Positions 1-11,189 of a DNA stretch of 64,000 nucleotides are shown here, in pieces. Source of the DNA: Breviolum minutum Mf 1.05b.01 (Eukaryota > Sar > Dinophyceae > Suessiales > Symbiodiniaceae); NCBI GenBank assembly GCA_000507305.1, contig DF239138.1:1-64000 (forward strand), in the 5' to 3' direction. Each line of letters begins with the position of its first letter. Positions within the stretch are counted from its first letter, which is position 1. The position numbers and the translations under genes are program-made. The notes beneath the pieces were generated by a model. It did not search any database. It was not told the DNA's origin and saw only the letters and a program-made list of their open reading frames with translations.

Positions 1-4
1 GACT

Positions 5-30
<26 letters not shown>
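5..30. repeat. (CA)n microsatellite
   Basis: Uninterrupted CA dinucleotide run at the window edge. The region 31-412 holds no supportable gene; a half copy of family 6 lies at about 208-320. Confidence 0.9.
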
Positions 31-35
<5 letters not shown>

Positions 36-412
36 CAACATGTATCATGAAAATATCATAAACATGGGCCCGGCAATTCGTGTACATAAATATTTTAAAC
101 GAGTTTTTGTTCAATCTATCACAGTCCAAATTACCATCACAGCGGATAATCACCCGGACCATGCTTCTGTGATCATCAGTTGAATTTTTGTTCCCTGGAT
201 GAAGGTTCATCCCAGTTAGTAAGTGGATATAGCCCCCCATTTATGAGCCGCTTAGGCCATTTGGAAGGGAAACAACCCTACTTAGGGGGCGAAAACGATC
301 ACCGTGGTTATTTCCATCACTTACGTCCGTCATGGGGCCCGATCCTCCTTACGTGGATGGTGGGATCTTTTTCAAAAGGATTCTCAACTGTCACCTCCAC
401 ATGTTGAAAAAA

Positions 413-485
413 ACCAACCAACCAACCAACCAACCAACCAACCAACCAACCAACCAACCAACCAACCAACCAACCAACCAACCAA
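413..485. repeat. (AACC)n microsatellite
   Basis: About 18 perfect AACC units. The reading frames crossing it are low-complexity translations of the repeat. Nothing coding is seen from 486 to 1198. Confidence 0.95.
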
Positions 486-1198
486 TGGCCTCACCAAACC
501 AAGGAAGGCCCTTAGGCACCCCAACCTGGAAACGTAATTTCTTCAAGAGGCGAAGCTCCTGCTTGTTCAACACCTGAACGCTGGCTGTTCCAAGTGCTGG
601 CTGTTGAAATTGTATATTCACCATCAGCTTCTGAGGAGCAATGCTTGAGAACATCCGCTAAAAAAAAATATGTCTCTCCAAAACAAAGGACCTTCTTCCC
701 AGTAATCTCATCAAATTTCAGAATCAATTCACCCTGGAAATTCCTATGAAATTAGAAGGGAATTTCAGGTGACAAAATTTGGCAATTTTTAGGGCGAGTT
801 TTCCTGTGAACCTTCGGCCAACTCACATGAGCTCACATGGCCTCGGCCTATGCCAACTCCCCAAGTCCCGGCCCCTTCCTCAAGAAATTGACCATAATAC
901 GACAAGGTAGACCCCTAGTTACTATCGTTATAATAATGGAGATATGTCTTCAAAAAAAACACGATGTATAGCATTTTTGCATTTATCACAACTTCTAGAA
1001 AAAATCATCCAATATGACAAGTTTATCATATATCTGGCCAAAATTGGCCAAATTATAATATCTCACCAACCTAGATTTCCCTGAAATAGCCGGGGGATGT
1101 CCCGAAACCCAAACGCTCCATTTTGGGGGCCCAGGTCGTGTGAAGTCGCTATAATTTCACCGGATGTATCATTAATTAAATATGAAGTACTTGATACA

Positions 1199-1224
1199 AA
1201 AAAAAAAAAAAAAAAAANAAAAAA
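1199..1224. other. poly(A) run with one unresolved base
   Basis: A run of A containing a single N at 1218, so the length is probably uncertain in the assembly. Confidence 0.9.
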
Positions 1225-1351
1225 CTTGTAACATAGATCCTGCACCAGTTGATATTTGGTAAATATCCCAATAACTTTACGAGGTTTTCATATAACCCTG
1301 ATGGGTGCAAGATATAAAAAATCCTCCAACAAAAAGGCGCCTCACCACCAG

Positions 1352-1490
1352 CTACGCCATCCTTGGAATAGCTTCCTTGCACCTGGCGGTTTTTCCCCCG
1401 ACAGGTCGCAAGTTACAGCCCTGATCAACGGCACCAAGGTGGCAAACAGCCAAAACCAGGCGCACCAAGGTGAACACCAAAAGCCAGTCA
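1352..1490 (-). CDS. candidate exon starting at a family-1 element end
   Basis: On the minus strand the family-1 repeat at 1491-1593 ends in CCACCAACTAG, and directly after that AG a 45-codon frame opens and runs to a TAG at 1352. It begins DWLLVFTLVRLVLAVCHLGA, a hydrophobic stretch that could span a membrane. No homology is recognised. The partner exon upstream was not found, so this is a candidate. Alternative: a chance open frame beside a transposon. Confidence 0.4.
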
Positions 1491-1593
1491 CTAGTTGGTG
1501 GTTGCAACCCGTCTGAATTTTTTTAAAGTCAAATTGGGTTCATCTTCCCCAATTTTCGGGGTGATAATAAAAAAATCATTGAAACCACCACCT
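1491..1593 (-). mobile_element. family-1 inverted-repeat element (introner-like)
   Basis: Plus-strand ends are CTAGTTGGTGGTT and GAAACCACCACCTAG. The flanks CAGTCA and CAGTTA resemble a 6-bp target duplication with one mismatch. Read on the minus strand it is bounded by GT and AG. It is a full copy, in the same orientation as all other copies. Confidence 0.7.
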
Positions 1594-1679
1594 AGCAGTT
1601 ATTAATTAGGGTGAAATTTAACCCATATAAGTAGGGTGAAATATTCGCAGTGAAATCCTTTTATTTTCAGCGATTTAGA

Positions 1680-2190
1680 GGGGTTATAACACCATTTATA
1701 AATATGGTAGGTGCCCACCTTGTATGAAAGGGGTGACATTCAGCCAAGCCACCCCTACATTTTGGTTGGCCCCGTCACGATCGCTATAAGTCGGGGAAAA
1801 ATGACTCCACTTATAGCGGTTAAATAACCGCAGTGAAACCCATGCATTTTCGGCCATTGATAGGGGCCCCATGTCACTCCATTTCTATGGGTTATAACTC
1901 CTGTACCCCGCCGAAAGGGCCAAAAATGTATTGCATCAACACAAGCATAAGTAGAACTGGTAAAGCCAAAGTATATATAAATAAGGAGTTGAAAAAGAAA
2001 AGAATCATCCGTCCCGGATATATATCAAACATGTTCCTTATGTATAGATATTGGTTCAAATTTGTTCCAAAGGGAACAATCAACATGTTCCCTATAGAGA
2101 CTGCAAATGCCTAATCGGTTGATGATGCCCGACCAACTGCATGATGCCCTGACCAACTGCCCGATCAACTGAGGGTTCCCGCACCACAAT
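1680..2190. repeat. degenerate family-7 elements, no gene seen
   Basis: Two overlapping, decayed copies of the family that begins with ACAAGGTGGGCCCCTA-type ends and carries short GTTATAA/ATAAATGG motifs inside. I see no exon here. Confidence 0.5.
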
Positions 2191-2194
2191 GTTG

Positions 2195-2405
2195 TATATA
2201 TATATAATGCAAATAATAGAAATATCATTTATAAAATAATATGTAAAAATATAAATATATATATTTATATCTAATATATATAAACCGAAATAAGTTTACA
2301 AATATATACACGTTACTAGCCACATAATATATATATATATAAATGTCCAAATAAAAAACAACACTATATATACGTACATATATATATATATAACAAAATA
2401 AAAAC
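2195..2405. repeat. AT-rich low-complexity tract
   Basis: Long runs of TA and TATATA-type sequence immediately downstream (in the minus direction) of the gene-A exon at 2534-2873. Confidence 0.8.
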
Positions 2406-2533
2406 TTCAAGAAATGAACTGCGAAGATGCGATATTGTGTTGAGCGGTGAACTTGGACTGTAGAGCTTGGAAGGTCTGGCTCATGTGTGCTGAGCAGGGA
2501 GTTGAAGCTGAGCTCGGCGAACTCTGATCTCAC

Positions 2534-2873
2534 CCGCGATGAAATCCAAATAGTGCACCAAGGACTCTTCGGTCCAAATATGTGAAGTCGCCTGAGGATC
2601 AGCGACGTACAAATACTTCTCATATTTCTGGTTCACCAGTTCTCGTGTGGCTGCTGAAATGCCTCCTTGACGAAACGTAACATAACCTCTGCCTACCTTG
2701 CCATCAATGAAGGAAAGGGTAGTCAGTGTTCGTGGACTCCTCCATGCATCTACCATGGCCGATGCGACCTCCATACCCTGGACAGCGGGCTCAGCAAGCT
2801 CTTTGCCCGATTTTGCCTGAGGATCCTCTTCCGTGAATGGAAGGCCGAGTGTACGCTCTAGATTGTGGCGAAT
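2534..2873 (-). CDS. gene A, large exon, unknown protein
   Basis: A 113-codon open stretch on the minus strand, with no recognised domain. It contains FIDGKVGRGYVTFRQGG and ends YLDFIAG. It is closed by a clear GT donor (GCGG then GTGAGA) at 2533-2532. The acceptor is uncertain: AAG at 2876-2874 (phase 0) or CTAG just before 2857. Composition looks coding, with charged and aliphatic residues and no simple repeats. It probably belongs with the exons at 3516-5269, which share strand and spacing, but the exact joins are not proven. The product is unknown. Confidence 0.55.
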
Positions 2874-3515
2874 CTTCCGAGTGCACATGGAAAGCCAAAG
2901 TAGACAATTTAAGACCGGTCAAACGTGGGCAACTCGGCACAAGTGTACGTCTTAATTATTAAGTTGCAGCCCCGAAAACTAACATGACACTGAACAAAAA
3001 CAACCATTTTGAAGATGATGAATCATGAAGATGTATATTATGTATATTCTATCACAACAAATCAAATGCCTTTCCAGCCAGCCATGTTGGTTTACTGCAG
3101 GGTACACCAACCCTCCCACCACAAGAAACAAAGACCCTTCACGCCTCGGAGCTCTCCTTCAAGCCCGTGATGACCCACCTTGAGAGTTGAAGGGATCAAG
3201 TAAGCCGGTTCCTCTCATTAGAAGCAACTAGTCTTAGAGAGGAGTCTGTTTAGAGGCATGGATTAGGGAGAAACCAAAAAAGAAAACAAGGACGCATTCG
3301 TCTGAGATAAAATGCGGGGTAGCTCCTTAGCTGCTTCTTATCAGGAATGTTTGGATATTCTCAAACTCCAAACCTCTCCAAGTTTGCCATCTAGTGCAGT
3401 CAAAAAAAATGAAAAAATGTTCCTGTTACTTACCAAACACCACGAGTGGTGAGGTCGTGGCATGTCGTGGCCCCACCAACGAGGTTGTACCGGAATTCAT
3501 AAGATGAAGTTTCAC

Positions 3516-3633
3516 CCGGCCGGGTGAGTCCTGATCTTGCCCAACGAGCCGATGGCTGATGTCATAAAGCCAGCCAGATGTCGAAGCTTTGCGCTATCGG
3601 ATTGGCTTTTTGGATCAACATCGAACAACTTCA
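3516..3633 (-). CDS. gene A, exon
   Basis: After an acceptor TAG at 3636-3634 the frame reads KLFDVDPKSQSDSAKL and later GSLGKIRTHPAG. It ends at a GT donor (GCCGG then GTGAAA, 3515) or a GC donor five bases earlier (exon end 3521). Entry phase 1 matches the exit phase of the exon at 4512-4592. With the GC donor, exit phase 0 matches the AAG acceptor of the exon at 2534-2873. No domain recognised. Confidence 0.5.
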
Positions 3634-4511
3634 CTACCCTATATATATATACATATATCCCATCAAAAATCACTTTTGAGTCGATGATTTTCCTTTTCCC
3701 CAAGGTGGGACATGTTAGTTCCCTGAAGGGAACTAATTCACACCCTAAAAACTTATATTTGGGAGAAGATCCTTTCCTCTCTCTCTCTCTCTCCCTCTGT
3801 GGTACGGCACTGGCGCACTGGCAGGTTGGGAGTTGACCCTGTATGCCTTTTTTCTCTCAGGGGCATATGTGAACAAACTTTAGTATCTTTTGAATACGTT
3901 CATGATTTTTTGTCGGTTGCCAATCCCATAGCATTTATGTATGATATATCTACCTACTAAATTTACAATCAAAATCCACCATCCAAGTATAGGTATACAT
4001 ATACAAATCCCATGGATGGCATTGGAATGGTTTTCCATGATTTACCCCAAATATCCCAAAGTCCAAATAAATGCAAGGATTGATTCATATTCATAAACAG
4101 GTGGCTAAAGGTCAGGGGTGCTGTTGGCGAAAGAAATCCTGCATCAGTTGATGGATACGTAGGTTATCCCATTATTTACTAGGTTTTCTACATCCCATTT
4201 GGTTGTTTAAGATTTCTTCCATCAACAGTATGTTCCAGGGATATGTTGGAATTTTCTTAGATTAATCTGGCTGGTTGATGACGGGATCCTTACCATGCCT
4301 ATTATAAACCTTATATGCATGAGAAGCATTTCATCACCAGAACTGGTATACGGTATATTATAATCCCACAAAACTAGGTGGCATAATCCCCAAAATACCC
4401 GCTTTTTTCATTGCTCATGTATAGGTATACACTATGCCAGTCCCATGGAATGGTATGGGAATGGTAGTCTGATAGTCTCCGAGACGTCTGAATGCCAAGT
4501 CACTCCCGTAC

Positions 4512-4592
4512 CTTTCTTCGAGGTTTGGGCACTGACACTCGCTGCACCCGCGAGAAGGTCGACATCTTGCGAGAAGGTCACCATGAAACACC
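4512..4592 (-). CDS. gene A, exon
   Basis: Acceptor CAG (4595-4593), donor AAAG/GTACGG (4511-4510), 81 nt. It reads CFMVTFSQDVDLLAGAAS and ends SAQTSKK. Its entry phase fits the exit phase of the exon at 4975-5084 if that exon uses the GT donor just before its stop codon. No recognised family. Confidence 0.5.
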
Positions 4593-4744
4593 CTGAGTTT
4601 CGTTTACTTGGTTGCTTACAACGGTGGGGGCCTACCAGTTACATATAACTGGAGTTATAACCCCTGTATATAAATGGCCTTTAAAATGGGTAACTGGGGT
4701 TAAAAGTCATAAGTCATAACATTAGTTAGTTGTTTCAACGTATT

Positions 4745-4875
4745 TTTCAGGTGCTTGGAAAAGGTGGCAGGAGGGATATAATCACCCAAGTGGCAGTATA
4801 TACCGCCAATATACCAGGTATGTACTGCCTTCTCCGGGTTATATAATTCCTACCACCTATTAAGAGAACCATGAT
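4745..4875. mobile_element. family-13 inverted-repeat element
   Basis: It begins GGTGGCAGGAGGGATATAAT and ends with a TACCACCTATTAAGAGAA inverted copy, around a core of short GTATATAC motifs. Other copies: about 6760-6885 and 51916-52015 (best preserved). Confidence 0.6.
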
Positions 4876-4974
4876 AATCCATTTATTGTTGCTGATAATC
4901 AAAATCCTTCATCAGTTAGGATACATAAAAGAAATGTATTTTTTTACGTGATGGAGTCTTGCCATATTATGAAC

Positions 4975-5084
4975 CGCTGCAGAATTTGAGATGAATCAAC
5001 AGTTTGACTGTCATAAGCATTCCAAAGAGGCTAAGCAACAACTTTCCAACTGTGCGTTTGGCGGAGTTGCGGAAACCAATCTTG
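4975..5084 (-). CDS. gene A, exon after the element-intron
   Basis: Directly following the family-1 element the frame reads TKIGFRNSAKRTVGKLLL, then a hydrophobic run (LFGMLMTVKLLIHL) suggesting one membrane segment. It either stops at TAA (4967-4969) or leaves through the donor AGCG/GTTC at 4974. The second choice is phase-compatible with the exon at 4512-4592. The frame is continuous with the exon at 5190-5269 only if the 105-nt element between them is removed. Confidence 0.6.
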
Positions 5085-5189
5085 CTGGTTGGTGGTTGAA
5101 CCAACCCATCTGAAAAATATGCTCGTCAAATTGGGTTCATCTTCCCCAATTTTCGGGGTGAAAATAAAAAATATTTGAAGTTTCACCAC
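5085..5189 (-). mobile_element. family-1 element forming a complete GT-AG intron
   Basis: On the minus strand this 105-nt segment starts GTGGTGAAACTTC and ends CCACCAACCAG, the two ends of family 1. Removing it joins AC to C (Thr codon) and keeps one frame open from LRSVMKLQ to FCSGS. It carries GACGAGCATATTTTTCAG near its end, an additional pyrimidine tract plus AG inside the element. Flanks CAAGCTAC and CAAGATTG look like an old target duplication. This is the clearest element-equals-intron case in the window. Confidence 0.7.
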
Positions 5190-5269
5190 GTAGCTTGGCT
5201 TGTCCATGTCCGCCCTTCATACAAACTACTCTTGGCTTTATCAATCTGAAGCTTCATGACGCTACGAAG
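5190..5269 (-). CDS. gene A, exon before the element-intron
   Basis: A strong acceptor (TCCTCTCTCCGCAG) at 5272-5270 opens a frame reading LRSVMKLQIDKAKSSLYEGR and then TWTSQAT. Its last two bases are completed by the first base after the family-1 element. The protein family is unknown; it is basic with a helical look. Upstream exons of this gene were not found; 5300-7400 holds family-type repeats and no convincing exon. Confidence 0.6.
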
Positions 5270-7411
5270 CTGCGGAGAGAGGACACATGGATGAGCAAGC
5301 CTAACAAGATACAACTTCAACTCTTTCTTTGGTCAACTCGCATTTGTTGTCCATAGTTGGAAGGCGCCGTAAAAAACCATTGGATACAAAAAATATCAAA
5401 AAATATCAACAAGTTATATATCTAATCATGGCGTGTTTGTCAACCTATCATGGAAATCTAAGAGTTTTCCCCCCCAAGGCCTTATTAGAGGATCCCTTAC
5501 TAAGGCCTTATTTCCGGGAGGCACCCTTGAATTTCCAATGAACTCATCGAGGACACCAAAAATAACGATTCACTTGGTGAGACCAAGCTGAACGTGACTT
5601 GACTCCACCATGTCTTTTGCCATAAATCATGGCATAAAATCAATCATCCCACATGCTGGCTTTCTGATGCGACCGAATCATTCAATTGGCATTTCCTCGG
5701 AGCCTTCGAATTCCTGGGAGGAATTTTGGGTTTTAACCATTCGGGCCAAAAAATGGAAAAAAATATTTCACAAACCTAGATTTCCCTAAAATGACCGAAG
5801 ATTTCCCGAAACCCAAATGCTACCTTTTGGGCTTTTTTGGGTCGGTTCGTGAGGTCGTTGCCTAATTTGACCGGCTTGTATATACCTATTAGATCCTTTA
5901 TAGCAACTGGTGCCGGTACCATAAAGACCCATCAATCCATGGAAAAACAAAAGAGGCAAAAGCGGCTTTCAAAGGGAGCTGCAAAAAAAAAGGCAGCCGG
6001 GCGCTAGATCTATGTTTAAACCTAAGCTGCAGTAACCTTGAAAAAAAAACAATCCGGCTCATATGTCCATATTATCAACATCCCGGGCATTGCAGTGTTT
6101 TCATACATCTGCGATCATCCCGACTGAATGGTGTTTTTGTCCATTAACAACCATCCCAGATGCATAAAACTCTGCAAACAATGAGATAATGAGATATTTA
6201 CTACATGAACATAACATGCAGCTGCACCCTTCATGGGTAGCTAAATCCCATTTAATTATGAAGATTTAAAAACATCCCACACGTGGCATTCGCATTGTTA
6301 AAACCTTCCGGGCATAATTTGGATACTCACCTGAAAATAAGCATGATGATTGTAAGTCCCCTGCGGATCGGGTTGTGGGACCCCTTCCAAATGGCCGAAA
6401 ATTATAGCTTATACTGTAAATGGGGGTGATGTTACTGACCAGGTATCCAAGTCCTGAAATGATCCTCCAAGCTCTTTTTCACCTTCCTCAGCTGTTTTTT
6501 TTCTGAACAGGTGATTTTTGCGTCCGAACAGACGGCGGTTCTTGGAAGCATCAGCCTTAGCGCAATTCAGAAAGACACACCACCCCCCCAGGTGGAAAGT
6601 GAAGGTTGATCAAGCGGGATAATTTTAAAAAAAAAACTAATTGGATGTCCAAGTAAAAAGGTCGGCGAGTGTTGTGTGGTGATTTGGAATTCTGGGTTGG
6701 AGGAATTAGATCCAAGTGCTACCCCCAAATGACCACAAGTTCAATGGATTGTTCTGGCTCTTGGAAAGGGTGGTAGGTAGCATATAATCACCCAAGTCGC
6801 AGTATATACCACTTATATACCAGGTATATAATGCCTTCTAAAGGGTTTTTTTTAATCCCTAGCACCCTCTACTTTTGGACCAGAATAATCCTTGTAGAAA
6901 GGTTGGGTACCTCCAAGTTTCTCAATGATTAAAAACTCTGCATTTCACTGGTGCTTTACTCAATTGCCCCCCTCTGGGGTGCTAATATTTTAGCTTGTCT
7001 GTCTTTTTACGAAGACTTGAAATAACAACTCCATCATTCCATCGCAATTTTGAATTGAAAAACTGCTTTGGTCCATCATGATTTGGAAATTTGAGTTCCT
7101 TCAGAACTTCAACTTTTCGCGGGCTCAAATTTCCCAATGCCACATTAAACCGCCCAAGAAAAAACCGCTGGCCTCAACAGAAAACTCTTAAGCACCGACG
7201 ATCCCTCAACCAGGCCGACAACAAAATTCGATTGATTGGCCGGGTAGTTGTTGGGGAGGTTTTACGTGGCATTGGGAAATTGGGGCCTCTTAGATTACCT
7301 CCAAAAAAAAATCCATCCCTCCCTGGCAAGCCGTGCGCATCACTCAGCTTCCCTCCGGCTTCACTCACCCCTCAGTCCAGGGCATGGTGTTCGCCATGGG
7401 AATGGGAGAAT

Positions 7412-7576
7412 TTACTTACTCATGACATTGACATGGCATATTTTTTTCATGTAAATGTGAAGGGTACCGACAAAATTTACAACATGACATGAAACACTTG
7501 GAACAGAAGGTGCAGCAGTTGAACAGTAGATGGCACAGTGCAACCCAAATCGCTCCGCTCCGGGCGGAGCTGGTGC
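7412..7576 (-). CDS. candidate terminal exon, unknown protein
   Basis: After a good acceptor (ACCTTTCCCAG) a 54-codon frame opens, beginning APAPPGAERFGLHCAIYC, and ends at TAA at 7412. It lies downstream of the start-exon candidate at 7678-7719 but I could not show a join. Unknown function; could be chance. Confidence 0.35.
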   Translation of the reverse strand, partial: APAPPGAERFGLHCAIYCSTAAPSVPSVSCHVVNFVGTLHIYMKKICHVNVMSK

Positions 7577-7677
7577 CTGGGAAAGGTTACCGTTTCTCCA
7601 ACCGTTTCTTCAATGTACACCCTCCACCAACAAGTCATCAAGGAAATTGGTCTGGGTTTTTGAGTCCAATTTCTTAC

Positions 7678-7719
7678 ATCCATGAAATCTTCGTCGTCAT
7701 GAGTGTGACGATCACTCAT
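7678..7719 (-). CDS. candidate first exon (MSDRHTHDDEDFMD)
   Basis: ATG followed by 14 acidic and histidine-rich codons, then a strong donor GTAAGA at 7677. The start context and donor are good; there is no other support. Confidence 0.35.
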
Positions 7720-8164
7720 GGCTATGAAGGAACTGGTGCAACCACTCTGCTTTAAAAGGTGTGTGGGATCAGATTATTTCGGCTTGTGGTGTGGCTGCAG
7801 TCCCATCATTACAAATATAACCCCCTAAGAAAGGGAATCCAAGGCTCTAAGACATTGGATCTTTTTGTCCTCCTCTCCAAAAATGCCCGTAAGAATTATC
7901 AGCGTGTTTTTGTTTAAAAGGAAAAATCCTGATAAAACACATCCACCTGGCAATTCTGCGACCGTGACCTTTTTTGGGATGGTGAGAGTGTACGTGACCC
8001 TTTAGATGGTGAATCGTGACCTCCAACTAGGGGATGAATTCCAAGACCCCTTCCTTTGGAACCTTAAAAAAAATCCACTTCGAAAGACTTGTTTCAATTG
8101 GCAGATGATGCACCAAATCATTACATTTGACATGAAAATGGGTATTTCACCAAACATCTACAGC

Positions 8165-8270
8165 CAGGTGATTCAAAGGGACCTTTTCATCCCCTAGTTG
8201 GGGGTCACTTGAGCAGTGAAAAGCGTCACTTAACCATCCAAAAAAGGGTCACAAAGAATTGCCAGGACTA
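8165..8270. mobile_element. family-12 element copy
   Basis: CAGGTGATTCAAAGGGACC-type start and AAGAATTGCCAG-type end. Related copies: about 7945-8010 (inverted part), 8557-8655, 13509-13613, 25790-25850, 59620-59745. Confidence 0.55.
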
Positions 8271-8285
8271 TTAAGTTGTTTTTTT

Positions 8286-8546
8286 TCAACCTTGGTTTTT
8301 AGCCATCCGGCATTTTTTTCGCCCATCCGGCAAGTGGCACAGGTCTTGACGGGACATATATGCACCTTCGCCGTCCTTCCGTGGGGCTGAATGCTCAGAG
8401 ATTTCTTGAAAGGCCAACGTTATCGCCATGGTCTTCTTGCTTTTGGTTTGCGAGTGCACTCGATTATTGATTCCAACTCTGGTTGCCACCAGTTCTCTTC
8501 CATCGCACTTTGGAACGATCTCTTGGCCTCCTTCTTTGGCCTTCAT
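8286..8546 (-). CDS. candidate coding segment between two family-12 copies
   Basis: An 86-codon frame (MKAKEGGQEIVPKCDGREL..., ending GRKKCRMAKNQG) sits exactly between two family-12 elements. A second frame over the 5' half is also open and protein-like (AKRSFQSAMEENWWQPELES), so the true frame is undecided. No domain recognised. Confidence 0.4.
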   Translation of the reverse strand: MKAKEGGQEIVPKCDGRELVATRVGINNRVHSQTKSKKTMAITLAFQEISEHSAPRKDGEGAYMSRQDLCHLPDGRKKCRMAKNQG

Positions 8547-8659
8547 CCCCCAAGTGATTCAATTCGTGACCTTTTCATCCCCTAGTTGGAGATCACTTAA
8601 CCCTTTTAAAAAGGTCACCTAACCATCCCAAAAAGGTCACAAAAACTTGCCAGCTTCCG

Positions 8660-9980
8660 GCTTTCAGGTTTCACTTTTACTCAATTGCAAAAATGGAGGA
8701 TTTCCAAGATCAAGTCCGAACGCTGCGAAATTACGAATGATTTTTCGACTGCAGCACTGACTCTGGGCTTTTAAAAAAATTATCGGAATAATTCCTGAAA
8801 CCTGCATTTGTTTCGGGCAACTTAAGGAGATAAGTCGGCATTCCCAAACACCACCCATCAATTTGAAGGGGGATGGAATTCCCAACTAATTAGGTGTTGG
8901 TTCCAACCCATTGGAAATATATTTGTCAAATTGGATCATCTCCCCCATGTAGGGATGAACATAACACATATTTGAGTTGCCACCACCTAGCCAACCCGGC
9001 TTTAACCGGATGAATTTCCTGCCTCTACAAACCCCTCCCCTCAATGGAGCCGACCCCACCCACCACCATGTTCGCCTTTAGGTCCCCTAGCGGCACGTCA
9101 ATGGGAATTGGTGTGCGGTTCTTGACTGCTTCTTTGAACATGGCCTCAGTCATACACCGGGAATTCCCCGTGAAAAACTAACATTTACATTTGTTAACTG
9201 TGTGGAACCACCTCCCCAAAGACAAAACTGAAGGTTTTTGGTACAACCAAATGCATCTCTTTTGAAACCTTGGGGATGATTTTCAGGAAAGAAAAATAGT
9301 TTTCGGGGGAGTAACATTATTAAGGCCACCAAAGGGATGGCAAAAATAGGAATTGCGATGTTGTTGTGGCATTTTTGAAATCCCCCACTGATGCTATTCA
9401 ACAACAAACAACGAAATTGCAGTGTGCCCAGTCTCAAGGATGTAGATTAGATGCAACGAGGTATCACCTACACCTATTTCAAATCGACGTCAAAGTTCAA
9501 GAAAGAAAAGAGCTAGTATTGAATGATGAAAAGGTAATAAAGAACGAACATATAGCATTCTGGTTCTATTCATCTTGATGTCTTTTTCCACCACGCAAAT
9601 CATTGAAATTCATGTAAAGACGTGTGGAAAGCTGCTTTCTACAAGATTGCGTTGGATTACCCTGTTACCACCTTTTGAATCCTACAATGGCAATTTTCAC
9701 AAGTTCGTTGAATGCTTCATCCAATAGGACATACACGTACAACATGGTCAAATGTTCGTAGATCGTCCATATTGCCAAATTGCTTTGTTGCAAATCTATT
9801 CAGATTCTAGATCAATCATAGTGATTGAACCCCCGTTTTCATCATGGGGATGGTACCTATATATACCCAAAGAAAGCCGGGCTGGAATAAAAGGATTCTT
9901 CACAAGCCCTTTATGTTTACCTTAGTAATGATTATGGTTGCCTTAGTAATCAAGGGGTAGGGTAGGAAGGTAGTAAGGTC
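8660..9980. other. no supportable gene; decayed elements
   Basis: Holds a family-1 copy at about 8892-8990 and otherwise unique-looking sequence with no convincing exon. Confidence 0.5.
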
Positions 9981-9984
9981 TAAC

Positions 9985-10042
9985 CCACCACCGCGCCAAA
10001 CGTCGGTCCTTGCTGACCAAGCGGCATGAGCATCTGTCCAAG
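9985..10042 (-). CDS. weak exon candidate
   Basis: AAG acceptor, a frame reading LGQMLMPLGQQGPTFGAVV, and a GT donor (GTGG/GTTAGA). The segment is short and the acceptor lacks a clear pyrimidine tract. Confidence 0.25.
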
Positions 10043-10529
10043 CTTTTTTAAACCTCACAAAGGGAGTATTATGGGCATTCACACGAATAATTTGGTTCCA
10101 CCCCCACCCCATCCAGTAACAGTCACTACCAGGATTCACATATATCATCATATATTTCTAGTAAGGGATCCCTATAAAACTTCACTTCCCAGTATCACTG
10201 GGTGAGGGGGTAGATCCAGCGAAGAAACCTTGTTGTTTGTGATGGTGATGCACGTTACTCTATTCGAAACATGTTCCAAATGCAACTTCCAACCTTTCCA
10301 CTAATCATAGCAAAAAGATCAAACATTTGGAAAGATACCCCATTGAACAACATGATCGTCAACTGGCGTCATCTCCCCAGGCAGGATGAACACAAGAAAA
10401 CATGCGAAACCACCACCTAGTTCCCTTAAACAATCACCATATGACCACCATCTTTGGGTGAATTTTCGTCAACCTGCAGGAACTGCTCGGGATGAAGATT
10501 TTTTCCCCAGCAGTTTGATACACAAACAC

Positions 10530-10682
10530 TTGGAGGATCATCCCATTTAGTAAGTGGTTAATTTTCCATGGTGATCGTAAGTCCCCTAAGTAGGCTTTTT
10601 CCCCTTCCAAATGGGCATTTTATGTCTTATAAATGGGGGGGTACTAACCACTTACAAGTCCTGGGATGATCCTCCAAGCATC
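10530..10682. mobile_element. family-6 inverted-repeat element
   Basis: Ends CACTTGGAGGATCATCCC and GGGATGATCCTCCAAG. Other copies: 28199-28345, 47287-47430, 53649-53806 (best), 56812-56957, 58166-58290 (variant), and half copies at about 208-320 and 35865-36150. The stretch 10700-12190 holds no exon I can support. Confidence 0.75.
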
Positions 10683-11149
10683 CAATGCCAAAACTCCTCA
10701 GCTTCCTGACTCCTCGCTTTTTTCGCGACCACGCTTGCGCCCCTAGTGGAAGCGAAAAAAAATCATGGGAACTGCCGGGATGATTTGACATGTCACCCAT
10801 GAGTAGGTTGCAATGGGCAAGGGGGAAGTGGAAATTCGTGAAATAGTTACCCTCCCTGAAACTAAGCCCCCCGAGTTTCATGTTGAAAATCAATGGTTGG
10901 ATTGTGACATTTCCTTCTGGGATGGCCTATCTTCGGGTGGAGTGTATTAAATATCTCAAGTCAACTCTCAGGAACAAACACAATCAGGATATCAATCAAA
11001 CTAACATCATTTGCGGATCATGTGTAATCCATGAAGTTATTGGCACATTGGGGGGGTTATAACTCACATCTCCATCATTTATCAACTTTCCCAGGGCATG
11101 GTTGTTGAGCCGGGTAACTTAAACTGTGGTGGATTTCGCTCGTTCACAA

Positions 11150-11151
11150 CC

Positions 11152-11188
<37 letters not shown>

Positions 11189-11189
11189 C
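11150..11189. repeat. (CAA)n microsatellite
   Basis: Perfect ACA/CAA trinucleotide run. Confidence 0.95.
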
